DNA of 62,000 nucleotides from Neocallimastix lanati (nom. inval.). Lineage: Eukaryota; Neocallimastigomycota; Neocallimastigomycetes; Neocallimastigales; Neocallimastigaceae. The translations under genes were made by a program, and so were the position numbers. Location: contig JACVTC010000125.1 in the NCBI GenBank assembly GCA_016946835.1, positions 210,001-272,000 on the forward strand. Reading direction: 5' to 3'. Under the pieces are notes generated by a model. It worked only from the letters and a program-made list of their open reading frames with translations. It did not search any database and had not been told where the DNA came from. Shown here in pieces: positions 1 through 13,185 of this stretch (position 1 is the stretch's first letter; the number at the start of each line of letters is the position of its first letter).

Positions 1-192
1 CTTTTTTTTTTTTTTTTTTAATTTATATTCATAATTTCATTATATCTCTTTAAATCAATATTCAATGTATTTAATGTATTATCAATCCAACAAAAATAAA
101 ATAATATTAATAATAATTTAAAGCATAAAAAAAAGAGAAAAAAATAAATTTTTAAAATATAAATGCATTGATCCTTTTTATAAAGATAAAAA

Positions 193-224
<32 letters not shown>

Positions 225-618
225 TATAAATATAATTAATTTTCATCTACTACTCATTCATTTACTATGCTCTTAAAGTTAAAATCCAATTATATATTAT
301 ATAATTAAAAAAATGTATAAATATTTTTTTTTATATCATTTAAATCTTAATATAGGTTAATAGATATATGAATGAAATATATTAATAAAAAAATAAAAAC
401 TTAGTATTTACAATAAATTTAGGTTACGTTTAAGTATATTAAAAGTACTGCTCTTTGTTTTTTTTTTTTTTTTAAATTAATAGTTATTAGTTTTAATAAA
501 TATGTATGTATGAATAAACAATTCTTTTCATTATATAATAAAAAGAAATAATGAAAGAAAATAATAAATATTAAAAATTTAAATAAAAAAAATATTTATA
601 AAATATCGCTTAGATGTG

Positions 619-654
<36 letters not shown>

Positions 655-1089
655 TAATTAATTTATTTTTATAATATATATAATGGTTAAAAAAAAAAGA
701 AAAAGGAAGTTGTTTTTTTTTTTGATTTGATTTAAAAGTATAATTTACTTTTTTTTTTTTTTAGTATTAAAAGATAAAAAAAGGTCTTTTAAATAAATAA
801 TAAAATATAATATTTTATTAATTATTTTTTAGAGCTTTTTTAATAATCACTAAAGAAAAAAAAAAAATCTTACTTTATAAATTTGTTTTATTTTGTATTT
901 TTTTTAATCCTTTTAAAGTTAAATTCAATATAATAAAGATAAAGAAAATACTAAATTTAATAAATAATATATAAATACTAATATTATATATTATCAATAT
1001 ATTTAATAATTCTTTTAATTCTTTTTATCTTTAATAAATAAAAAAAAAAATAATAATCTTAAAAATTTCAATAAAACTTTTTTTTTTCT

Positions 1090-1126
<37 letters not shown>

Positions 1127-1511
1127 TGTTTTAATAATTTTTTTTTTTATTTTATATATATATTTATAGATATATAGAATTGAAAATAAAAAAAATAAAA
1201 AAAAAACTTTTTTATATTTTAAAATAAATTAAAATAAATTTTATATTATTTAAACTTTAAATTTTAATCTTTTCTTTTCTTAATTAAAATACATCTAATT
1301 ATTAACTATTAAAAGATTTATTATATATATGAAATACTAATTAATAATTAAATTTTATTAAATAATAATAAAAAAAAAAATAAAAAAAAAAAAAGTTTTA
1401 AAAAAATTAACATTATTTAATATTATATTTAATATTATAATATTAAAATATGATTTAATTTTTTCTTAATTTTATTCGACTCTAAAATAATCAAATGTAC
1501 ACTAATTAGTC

Positions 1512-1548
<37 letters not shown>

Positions 1549-3735
1549 TCATAAAAATGAAAATAAAAATAAAAATAAAATAAAATAATAAAAAGCATTT
1601 AAATTTATTTATACATAATAATAAAATAAATTTACCTATCTTAATTACAATTACTGATATAGAATGTGAAAATTAATCCTAAATTTATTAAATCTATATT
1701 TTCTTAGTAAATAATAATGATCAATATATATTTATCTATATGGATATATAAATATATTGTAATCAACAGTTCAATTTTAATTTTTTTAGTATATATAAAA
1801 TCAAAATTAATTAATATATAATTTTATTATAAACTAATATATATTTATATTTTTTACATTGTTTTTTTATAAATATATATTTATATTTTTTGCATTGTTT
1901 ATAAAAAAAATAAAATAAAATAAAATAAAATAAAATAAAACTCATTAATGGCATTATTAGTAAATTAGAACTTTCAATTATAAAAAAAAAATTACAGCAT
2001 TCATAAATATAAAGAATATGAAAATTAATTCTTTATTAATTAATTCGTTGTTTTTATATTTAACTTTCAAAAGCTTTGTAAAATTAGTAGGTATATGTAT
2101 GTTGCTGAATTTGTTTAAATTGAATCATTAATAAATAATATTTATGCTGTCTTTCTCTATTAAATAATCTTTTAGGAAATCTCACAGAATTTCAAATTAA
2201 TTTTTATTATATATTTTTAATTTAAAAATATAATGATTTATTTAAAAAAAAAATTAAATATAAATATATATATATTATTTTAATTATTAGATAATTCGAC
2301 TAATAAAAAAAAATTTATATATATATAGTTCGAAAGTTATGTCCGAAATGAATTTGAATTTACAAGTTTTGAAAAACTCAGAAACTATTTAAATAATTAA
2401 ATTATTTTTATTTGTAATTTGATTATATATATTTACCCTAACCTATAATATCTAAAAATTAAATTTATAAAATTTAATAAATATTTAAGTTTTGATGGAA
2501 ATTTAAAATAAAAAAATATATATAAAATTAAATAGAAATTTAAATGATATTGATATATTATCCATTTTATATGGTCTTTAAAGCATAATATATAATAATA
2601 ATTTATATATTAATTATTATTATTATTATTATTATTAAAAAGATAAAAAAAAATTTATTAAATAATTTTTATTATATAAAATAAAAAATATTTTTATAAA
2701 TTATTTATAATTTCATTAGCTTTATTTTTTATTAAAGAATTTTGTAATTATATCAATTTATATTTTTAAATTTATACTAAAATATTATTATTTTTATTAT
2801 ATAATAATTATTAAAATACTATTATTGATTTTTCAATGAATTTTCAAATTGTAATAATAATTGTCGTATCACATTTATAAGCATTGATTTAAAAAAATTA
2901 TTTCCAAGTTTATTATTAGCTAAAATTTTCATAAATATTTTTAATAACAAATTTATTATAAAATTTTAGTTTTCGTAACCATAAAGAATGTATTAGAATC
3001 TTATCTATTCATTCGAGAAAACTATCAAAGGAGGAAATTTTAAAAATAAATTTACATATCTATATTTACTGGATCTGAATAAAAAAAAAAGAAAAAAATT
3101 TTATAAAGTCAAACCTTAATTTATTAGTATTAATTTATTATTATTATTAATTTTTTATGTTTTACTTTGCTGTTAATTCTAAATAAATTATGAACCTTAC
3201 ATTTAACTTTATAGTTCATGAAGTTACAATGATTACTATAATAATAAAAAATAATAAATTATAAATTATAAGTAATTGAATAATAAATAATTGAATAATA
3301 AATTATTATAAATAATAAATTATAATAAATAATAAATAAATTGTTGAATAATAAATAAATTATAAATTAATTACACAACTAATAAGAATATTTCTCTTTT
3401 TCTTTTCTATTAAGGAATTAATATAAAAAAGAAAAAAAAAATACATTGTACTGATTTTATTTATAATAGAATTTAATTAATTATAAAGTTTTTTAAATTT
3501 ATTAAAATAAAAAGGAATATATATACTTAAAAAAAAAAAAAAAAAAAAAATATAAAATAAAAAGAATTTTAAAAATAAGCTTTAATAAAAAATAAAGTTA
3601 ATGTAATACAATAAAAGTTAAAAAAGAAAATTTAAAAGTAATTTTGATATTACATTCTAAAATAAATCTAGATTATTTCTTTTAAGAAAAAAAAAAAATA
3701 TATATATATATATATTTTATAAAAATAAAGCAAAG
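1..3735. other. AT-rich intergenic DNA, no gene seen
   Basis: This stretch is almost pure A+T with long poly(A)/poly(T) runs (for example 619-650, 1092-1123 and 1514-1546), short TAAAA and TAATAA tandem tracts and AT palindromes. No open frame has convincing coding character and no RNA gene motif was recognised. Confidence 0.7.
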
Positions 3736-3738
3736 AAG

Positions 3739-3918
3739 TTAACATCTGTAAAGTGATAGTATGGTGACCACTAAACTCTCCCTAGAACCAAGAGAAATAT
3801 AATTACTGGGAGATTCAATTTCTGAAGATTAGTTGTGTGAAGAACGATTATTACTATTTGTATATATGGTATACTAGTAATAGAGATACTTCTTTGCTAT
3901 ATCGTTTCGACTCTCCAA
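3739..3918 (+). other. Higher-complexity island: ncRNA or pseudogene relic
   Basis: About 180 bp of mixed-composition sequence stands out from AT-only flanks. Two inverted repeats are visible: TCTCCC at about 3777-3782 with GGGAGA about 25 bp downstream, and ATTACTA with TAGTAAT around 3848-3880 enclosing GTATA/TATAC. The plus strand also has an open frame from about 3787 to beyond 3918 that reads like ordinary protein (WYTSNRDTSLLYRFDSP near the end) but has no start codon. A TTCGACTC near the 3' end resembles a Pol III B box, but no tRNA fold could be drawn. It could be a structured RNA or a degenerate coding fragment. Confidence 0.3.
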
Positions 3919-4111
3919 AAATAATAATAATAATAATAACAATTCATAATATAAATTTTTTTTAAAAAAAAATTATACTCTAATACAAATTATATATATA
4001 ATTTTTTTGTTGTTGTTTTTTGTTTTTGTTTTATTTTTTTATTTTTTTATTTTTTTTTTATTTTGTGTTTTATTTTGTTTTGTTTTATTATTTATGTTAC
4101 AAATTGATATC

Positions 4112-4145
<34 letters not shown>

Positions 4146-4303
4146 TTTTTTACATTATTTTAAAGGGATATGATATTTATTATATTTTTAATATATATAT
4201 ATACATATATATATACTTTTTTTTTTTTTGTTGATTTATCTATCATTATTATTATTATTATTATTAATTTTAATTATTTATTTTAATTATTTATTATTAT
4301 TAT

Positions 4304-4345
<42 letters not shown>

Positions 4346-4760
4346 TATTATAATATGTTTTTGATTTTTTTAATTTAATTTACATTTTATTTTTATAACA
4401 AATAAAAAATAAATTAAATTATTTATATATATATATATATTACTTATTTATTAGTAATATTAACAAAAATTATGGGATGGGAAGAGAAATTTCTTTTATT
4501 TTTTTTTTATATTTTAAAAAAATTTTTTTTCCTTTTTTTTTTTGTTTTATTTTGTTTGGTTTAAAAAAAATTTTTTTTATTTAAAATAAAAAGAAATAAA
4601 AGACGAAAAAAAAAAAAACTTTTGATTTCAAAAGTTTTTTTGCTTTTTTTTATACATTTTTTTTTATTTACTATATCGTTATTTGTATAGGATATGTATA
4701 TTTACTGATTTAAATAAAAATTCTTTATTCATTTTATTCTATTTTAATTTTTTTTTCAAT

Positions 4761-6228
4761 TTAACTTGGTGGAAGAGCAGCAACATCAACAGCTGGTTCT
4801 TCTTCGTCTTCATCATCAATTTCTTCATAAATACCATCGACTGGAGTTCTTGGCATAGCCATCATACCTATTAATAATATTTAATAAAATCGATTTTTTT
4901 TTTATTTATATTAATATTATTATCTACAAACTTTGATTGTTTCATAATTTTTTATATTAAATATATTATAATGTTATATTTATATATATATATATATAAT
5001 ATAACGATCTTTTTTTCTTTTTTTTTTTATTTTTTTTGGTTTTTTTTTTAAAAAATAAAATAAATTAACAAATATTAATAATAATTACCAGAACGTGAAG
5101 CTTCGATAATACCATAAGGTCTTAAAAGTTTAATGAAGGAATCAACTCTTTCAGACTTTGCAGATAATTGAATTAAAATACTTTCATTAGAGATATCAAT
5201 GATCTTAGCACCGAATTGGTTTGATAAAGCAGTGATAGCAACACGTTGTAATGAACTATCAAGAAGTGGTGAAATACCATTATTATTATTCTTGTTCTTT
5301 TCGACATTATTATTATTATTGTTGTTGTTGTTTTCTTCATTAACCATTTCTTCAGTAACATGTGGTGGGATAGTAGAAACCTTAATAAGTAAAAGTTCTC
5401 TTTCAATAACTTTAGTATCGGTATAATCTAAGACAGCCCAGACCGGAACAAGATCTTCTACTTGACGACGACATTGTTCAATAGAATCAGATTGACCCTT
5501 TATAACAATAGTCATACGACTTAAATCTGGAACTTCAGTCTTGGCAACAACAAGACTATCAATGTTGAAACCTCTACCAGCTAAAATACCAGAAACTCTA
5601 GATAAAACACCTGGTTCGTTTGTAACTAAACAGTTAAGAACATGACGTTTAATTGGAGCATTAGATGGGACAGGAGTATTATATAAAATATTATTAACAG
5701 CTTCTTGAGCAGTTGGTGGTGGTTGAACTTCAACAAGTGGAGTCTTTCTTCTACGACGAGGAGCTAAGTTCTTTGGAGTGCTGGAAATACTAGCAGCTGG
5801 AACAGCAGCTCTTAATACCTATATTTCAATATAAAAGAAAAAATATATATATAAATATTTTTATTTAATTACAACATTTCAACAAAGAGACCTTTATTCT
5901 GTATAATAATTAACATAAATATTATAGCAAATATAAATTTTTTAATTATCTCATATTTCTTTTTTTTTTTTTTTTTTATTTTAATTATCCATAATAGGAT
6001 AATAAAAGTTTATTTAAATATTATTCCTTTAAGGTAAATGATACAATAAAATTCTTTTATTATTATTTATACTAAATGGAACATATATATATATTTTTCG
6101 GTGTTGCTTAATTTTTTATTATTTATTTTTTTTTAACGTTGATGCTTTCATTATTCACATTTCAAAAATAAACTACTTACATTAGAATTAAGAGAAGAAG
6201 TTAATTTTTTAGAGATAGTAGATAACAT
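4761..6228 (-). CDS. ILV6: Acetolactate synthase regulatory (small) subunit, three exons
   Basis: This encodes the regulatory subunit of acetolactate (acetohydroxyacid) synthase, the first common step of branched-chain amino acid synthesis, acting with the Ilv2 catalytic subunit in the organelle. Exons are 6228-6181, 5818-5089 and 4867-4761. Introns start GTAAGT and GTAATT, end TAG, and are phase 0 and 1. The spliced frame is 885 nt, 294 aa. An ACT domain is clear (NEPGVLSRVSGILAGRGFNIDSL, read across about residues 75-100), followed by RMTIVIKGQ and the conserved C-terminal ASRSGMMAMPRTP end. The N-terminus MLSTISKKLTSSLN lacks acidic residues and looks like a mitochondrial or hydrogenosomal presequence. 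An Asn-rich insert (ENNNNNNNNN) sits in the spacer where fungal Ilv6 proteins carry an extra segment. The tail is acidic (EEIDDEDEEE). The family is certain; organelle location is inferred. Confidence 0.93.
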
Positions 6229-7264
6229 TTTGTTATTTAAATTTTCCTTTTTTTATTTTTTATTCTTTAATTTTTTTTTTTTTTTATATATTCTATTTTA
6301 TTATTAGTGTAATATTCAAAATAAATATATATATATAAAATATTAATAATAATGGATATGTGTATATAATATAAATATGAAAAAATATATATATATATAG
6401 TATTAATAAAATATATTTTTAAAAATATCTAATTTTAATTTTATTCTAAATTAATATTTCAATTTGAAATAATAAACAATAAATTATTTTATTATAAAAT
6501 ACTTATATAATCAATTTAAAAGTAATAATATATTTTTTTTAACCAGAATGAAAATATAAAATATTATTCAAAATTTAAGTCAATGTTTATTCTTTAATTT
6601 AAATAAATTTATACTCTATACTTTGTCTTATTAAATAATAATTTTTAATATAATAATAACAACAACACTTTTAACTTTTAGTACTTACTTTCAAATCCTA
6701 ACAAATAAACAAAACAAAAATTTAAATTCAAAAGCTTTAGTATTAAATATTTGAAACTATATTATATTACAAAAGAAAATTTGAAGAAAAAAGAAAGTTT
6801 AAAAAAAAAATAAAAAAAAATTTTTTTTTTTATATATTTATAAAAATTAATCAAAAGCATTCAGATAATTAAATATTTCCTTAATGAATACAAAAATAAA
6901 CTCATGATATATTATTTTTTATGGTTTATCATATTTTTTGTATATTTGTTCCCTTAGGCTAATAATTAATAATTAATAAATAATTAATAAGTGAATAATT
7001 AATAAATAACTATTAAATGAATAATTATTAAATAATTAATAAATGGATAAATATTAAATGAATAATTAATAAATGAATTAACTATTAAATGAATAAATAT
7101 TAAATTAAACATTATTCATAGATAATTAAAGTTATTAAATTATTTTCCCTTTTCGTCTTTATTTATTTTCATTTCTTTATTTACTTTACTTTTCCCTTTT
7201 AGTTTTTATTATTTAATTATTATCATTATATTATTTATTCTATTATTTATCATTTATTATTCTT

Positions 7265-7425
7265 TTATTATTTATTATTATTATTCATTATTCATTATTC
7301 AATTATTTATTAATAAATACTCTTTTTATTATTTATTATTCAATTATTTATTATTTATTAATAAATACTCATTTTATTATTTATTATTCAATTATTTATT
7401 ATTTATTAATAAATACTCATTTTAT
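7265..7425. repeat. AT minisatellite, about 49-bp unit, roughly 3 copies
   Basis: The unit contains TTATTATTCAATTATTTATT followed by ATTTATTAATAAATACTC. Three consecutive near-identical copies are visible. The same core, inverted, occurs at about 19445-19610 and a variant at 8935-9115, so this is a dispersed family rather than a chance simple repeat. Confidence 0.7.
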
Positions 7426-8879
7426 TTATTAATTATTTATTTATTTATTATTTATTTATTATTTATTTATTTATTTATTATTAATTATTATTAAATATTA
7501 TTTATGAGTTAATAATTATTATTAATTATTACTTTATTATCTTTTATTACTTTTTTATTATTAATTATTACTTATTTATCTTTTTTATTATCTTTTATTA
7601 CTTTTTTATTATTAATTATTACTTAATTATCTTTTTTATTATTAATTATTTAGTTATTGTATAACGTCGTTGATAAATTGAATTATTTTACTATTATGGT
7701 ATATATTATTGTGAATGGACAATCAAATTGTGATAACAAAACTCCATATATTATCAGTACAATTAATATATGCTTTTTACTATTATACATAAATTTAAAA
7801 AAGAGAGAAATCATCAACTTAAAAGCAAGTCAACTTGTTATATATGGTAACTATATATTATTTTAATGAAATATATTAAATTAGTATATATTGCAATTAA
7901 TTTCTTCACAACTTTAAAAAGTTTTTTTTTATTTTAGAATGGAATAAAAATTAATTACTTAAATTCTATCTATTTATTTTTTATTTATTTTATTTATTTT
8001 GTTATTTATTTATCTATTTATTTTTATAATAAAAAATTAAAAATTTTAAAATTTAAAAATTAATACAAAAAAAAAAAAAAGTTAATTTTTATTATAAATT
8101 AAAATTACTATCAAAGTTTTAAATTAAAAGTCATCATTTTTAATTATTAAAAAGAATTAATAAATATAATTTTATATTTTTTTATATTTTTATATATTTT
8201 ATATTTTTGTTAATTATTTTGTACCAAAGATATATTTCATATTTTTATTTTAATTAATTAATGCTATAGAGATTATTAATTGCATCAAATGATCAATTTT
8301 AATTATGAATGAAAAAAGAAAAAAAATTAAAAAATAAATTTTTTTTATTTTTTTATTTTTTATTTTCATTTCTCTCCTTTTTACTTAATGTAACATCCCA
8401 CAAAAGCATCACAATAAACCATCAATCATTCATTTCATGATTTCTATCCCATTTTGATAAATAAATGCTGATATATCATAAATATTGCCAATAAAAATGT
8501 TAATTAGAGATAAGATTACCAAAATACAGATAAATCACATGATGATATCAACATCAAAAACCAAAAAATATGGATATATTTATTTATTTATTATTTATTT
8601 ATTTATTTATTTATTATTTTATTTATTATTTTATTTATTATTTTATTTATTATTTTATTTATTTATTTATTTAAAAAACTCTCAAAAAGTTAACTAATAT
8701 TAACCAATTCATTGTAGATGAAACACTTTTAAAAAAATTTTAATGAATACATATAACAATAATTAAATCTTAAATATAGTTTTATTTTATTCCAATAAAA
8801 TAATTTTCCCTAATCAATTTAAATTTTATTAAAAGCAAATAATAATAACAAATACCAATAATTACTTTTTATTATTATT

Positions 8880-9185
8880 TATAAATACAAATCTTTTATT
8901 ATCAATTATTATTATTTATTTATTATTATTTATTATTTTTTATTCAATTATTTATTATTTATTATTATAATTATTTATTATTTATTATTATAATTATTTA
9001 TTATTTATTATTATTTATTATTATTATTTATTATTCAATTATTTATTATTTATTATTTATTATTTATTATTATTTATTATTATTATTTATTATTCAATTA
9101 TTTATTATTTATTATTTATTATTTATTATTTATTATTTATTATTTATTATTTATTATTTATTATTTATTATTTATTATTTATTAT
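8880..9185. repeat. TTATTATTTA-type simple/minisatellite array
   Basis: A long array of TTTATTA and TTATTATTA blocks punctuated by ATTCAATTATTTATT, the same core as the repeat at 7265-7425. No gene content. Confidence 0.7.
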
Positions 9186-10137
9186 AGATACAAATTTTTT
9201 TATTATCAATTATGATTATTATTCTGTTATTATTTTCATTATTAATTTCATTATTATAAATACAAATTCTTAATTATAACAATTATATTTATTTATTATT
9301 TATTACTTATTATTTTGATCATGGCTATTATTATAAGAAATAGTAATAGTAATATAAAAATAGTAAGTTTATTTTTAAATAAAAATTATTCAATATTATT
9401 CTTATTCATTAAAATATCCTAGTATTATGTGAAAGAAATTTCAGATAAAGATAATTATAATTATATATAAAGAATTACCATATAATAATATCTATTTGTA
9501 ATAGATTCATTTAATATTTTAAAAAATAGAACTAATAATAATTTTTAATAATAATAAAAATTATTATCATTATTAGTTCTAAGATTAAAAATGGTTGAAA
9601 TGTAAATGTTTCTGTAAAAGTTAACAATTCTTTTTCATTTCTATATTTATTATTTAAAAAAAAAAATCATTTAAAATAATAAAGTTTAATAAAATTGAAG
9701 TTTTATAATATTTTTTTAAAAAACTTTTTTTTTTTTTTTTTTTTTTTTTGAAATTAATTTTCATTATTCATTAAATATTTACAATGATATTATTTAAATT
9801 AATATTGAATTTTTTTTTTTTCTTTTTTGGCATTCTTTTTTTCTAAATTATCAAATATTTGATGAACAGTTAATTAAAATGAATATATATATCATATTAT
9901 ATGATAATTATATATGTTTTTTTTTTTTTTTTTTTTTTTTTGGAATGAATATAACAGAAATATTTTATAGTAATTTATTATATGATAAAAAAAATATTAA
10001 CTTATAAATTTTTAATTATAAAAATGATATTATATTGCTCTTATATGTTTATAATAATATATATAATTCCATAATAAAAATAATAAATTAAGAATAAAAA
10101 AAAAAATCAATTTTAAATATATATATATATATATAAA

Positions 10138-10179
<42 letters not shown>

Positions 10180-11182
10180 TTTATTTTTATTTCTTTTTTC
10201 CATTATTGATACTTATTAAATTAACCTTTCAATTAAGGCTAAGTAAATTGAAATTTATTAGCAAAAAAAAAAAAAATTATTCCATTTGAAAAATCAATTC
10301 TTTAAACTTATAATAGTTTAACGATTTAATATATTTTAACTTTATTTTATTATACTTTTCTAATTATTTTATTTATTTATTTTTTATTTCATTTTATTTA
10401 TTTAATCTTTACTTTAATTATATTCACATTCTACTATTTATTTTATGTTATTTTTATTTTGTTCAATTTGTATTTTATATTAAAATTTCCACTATTTATT
10501 TTATTTTATATTATTTTATTAATGGCTTATTCATTTTTTTCTAATATATATAGAATAATAATAAGAATTTGGAAATAAATTGGATCATCCACACATTATT
10601 CACATTAAAAAGCAACATATAAATAAATATTAATATCTATTAAAAAATTTTCATATTTATTAGAATTATATTTTTTCATATTTATTATATTTATTAATAA
10701 TTATTATTAATGATTATTAATTAATTATGAATGATTATTAATAATTAATATATTAAAACTTTTTTGTACTACTCCTGTTATAAATAACTTTTATTAAATT
10801 TATTATATATTATTAATGTTTATACTACATTATATAATAAGGTTTTATTTTTATTATAATACAATTGATATTGATACGAAAAAATATTTTGTTGTATATA
10901 TTATTTATTATTATTATCTCTATTTAATAAGCTTTCTTTACTATAATTATTTTTATAAATAAACTTTTATCCATTTTACTACATTATTTTTATAAATGTA
11001 CAACAAAAATATGAATGTATACATTGTGTAAAATGAATAATAATAATTATATATAAAATATTAAGTAATAATAAATTTCATTTTATTCATTAATATTACT
11101 CTTATTACTTTAAATACAAAAGAATGAATATGTCATATTAATATAAATAATTCAATTATTATAAATTGGCAATATTATAAGA

Positions 11183-11184
11183 AT

Positions 11185-11259
<75 letters not shown>

Positions 11260-11260
11260 G
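11183..11260. repeat. (TTTA)n microsatellite, about 19 copies
   Basis: Uninterrupted TTTA tetranucleotide array. Similar shorter arrays occur at 18060-18100 and 20200-20290. Confidence 0.9.
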
Positions 11261-13185
11261 TTTTTTAGTTATAATGTAAATTCTTATTGAAATGATTATT
11301 AATATTATTAATATAAATTTTCAATATTCATATGTATATTTTTTTTTATTTAATAATATATGATTATTTTAATATAAATATTTTTTTCTTAAAAAGAAAA
11401 AAAAAATATAAAAGTAAAAATAAGAATACAAGCTTTTGTTTATTATATATAAATAAAAAGAATTATAATAGAAATTTTTAAATTTATTTTTATTATTATA
11501 ACGATTCAAGAGGAATATATAAATCTTAATATATTTTATACTATTATTTAAAAGTATATATTTTATATATATATATATATTAGCAATACCTCTTAATGAA
11601 ATTGTAATCAATAAAAAGGTTATTATAATATTTAAATAATATTTTTAACAATAATTAAAAATTTAAAATAAAAAGGAGAATGTTTTACCTATTAAAAATA
11701 ATCGAAATAAATAAGGAAAAGAAAATAATAGAAAAATTTTCTTTGTGTTAAAAGTATTTATAATCATTTAATATTATAAACAAACAATAATTATTAAATT
11801 TATTAATAAATAAATATAAACAAAAGAAAAAAAGAATATTCAATTTTCAATATTATAAATATTCGTAAAAACCCTGTCTTATATTTTGAAATTTTTAAAT
11901 GAAAATAAATAATATTGAATAGAGAATAAAACATAATTAAAAAAAAAAAAAAAAAAAAAAAAAATCTTCAATTTTTTTTTTTTTTTCAAAAGTAAAATTA
12001 AAATTTAATACAATCCAAAATAACAAAAGATTCTTTTTTTTTTTTTTTTTTTTTAACAATAACACAATAACTTTTTTTTTGAGATAATTTTAATCTTAAC
12101 AAGTGATTTATTAAATAAAAAATAATTTATATATCATTTAAAATAAAAAAAAAAAAAAAGGATTTTACTATAAAAGTATAAGTCAATATAAAATTACAAT
12201 ATTTATATAAATAAATATTAAATATTTAATAATTCTCCTTATTTTTATTAATGATATTATATTTATTTTATTTATTTATTTTTAATATTTTTATAAAATT
12301 TTTTTAAAAAAAATAAATAACAAATTTAATTCATCAAAATTTAATAAAATCAATTAGATAAATAAAACTAACATCTTTTTTTTTAATTTTTTTTTTTTTT
12401 TTTTTTTAAACTTTTTTTTTTATATAATAATCTATATAAATTATCCGTTTTACATTTTTTTAATATTTTTATCTAATTCTTTTTTATATATATTTGTATA
12501 TACATATATATCATAATTATAATCTATTGAACATTCAAGAAAATAAAATGAACAATATTATATAAATTTAAAATTTTTAACAAGTACTTATAATAAAAAG
12601 TTAAAAAAAATAAAAAAAAAAATAATATAAATCAAAATAGATCCATAATAACATACAAAAAAAAAAAAAAAGCAAAATCTCATCTAAAATAATAAAATAA
12701 TCAAAAATTATTCATAATATATAAAAAAAAAATAAATAAATAGACATATATATTTTATTTATACATTAATAAACAAACGAAATAAATAAACAAAAAATCA
12801 GAAATTATTATAAATATATTTTAAAGAGAAAAAAAATAAAAATAAAAATAAAGTAAATAATAAATAAAATTAAATTTAAGAGAGAGAGATATATATAAAA
12901 AAAAAAAAAAAGGAACGTTATCATAAATATCAATTAATATCAATTTTATCATACCATACCTTTTTTTTTCGGAATATTATTAATTCTATCATCTTTTTCA
13001 TTTATAAATATATAACATAAATTTTTATTCTATTTTTCTATTTTTTTATATTATTATTATTTGAATTTTCTTTTTTTTTTTTTTTTTTTAATTTTATTTT
13101 TAATATTAAAAAAAGTAAATAATATTAAAGTACAATATATAAATTTAAATTTAACATATAAATAAAAGTAAATAAATAAATAAAA

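Larger units (their letters stand above)
6229..13185. other. Long AT-rich intergenic region with simple repeats
   Basis: Nearly 7 kb between ILV6 and the Sed5 gene. It holds poly(A)/poly(T) runs (9730-9749, 9919-9941, 10141-10175, 11941-11964), minisatellites listed separately, and TTTA arrays. Small open frames at 7657-7866 (plus) and about 8440-8540 (minus, a hydrophobic stretch) have slightly mixed composition and may be gene relics, but nothing recognisable. No RNA gene was found. Confidence 0.6.

Noticed and set aside
2326-2360. GTTCGAAAG as a tRNA T-loop
   Set aside because: There are no pairing arms or A box nearby.
3870-3918. tRNA suggested by TTCGACTC
   Set aside because: No acceptor, D or anticodon stem could be paired around it.
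4007-4234. Phe-rich ORF on the plus strand
   Set aside because: It is a translation of poly(T) and TTA tracts with no coding signature.
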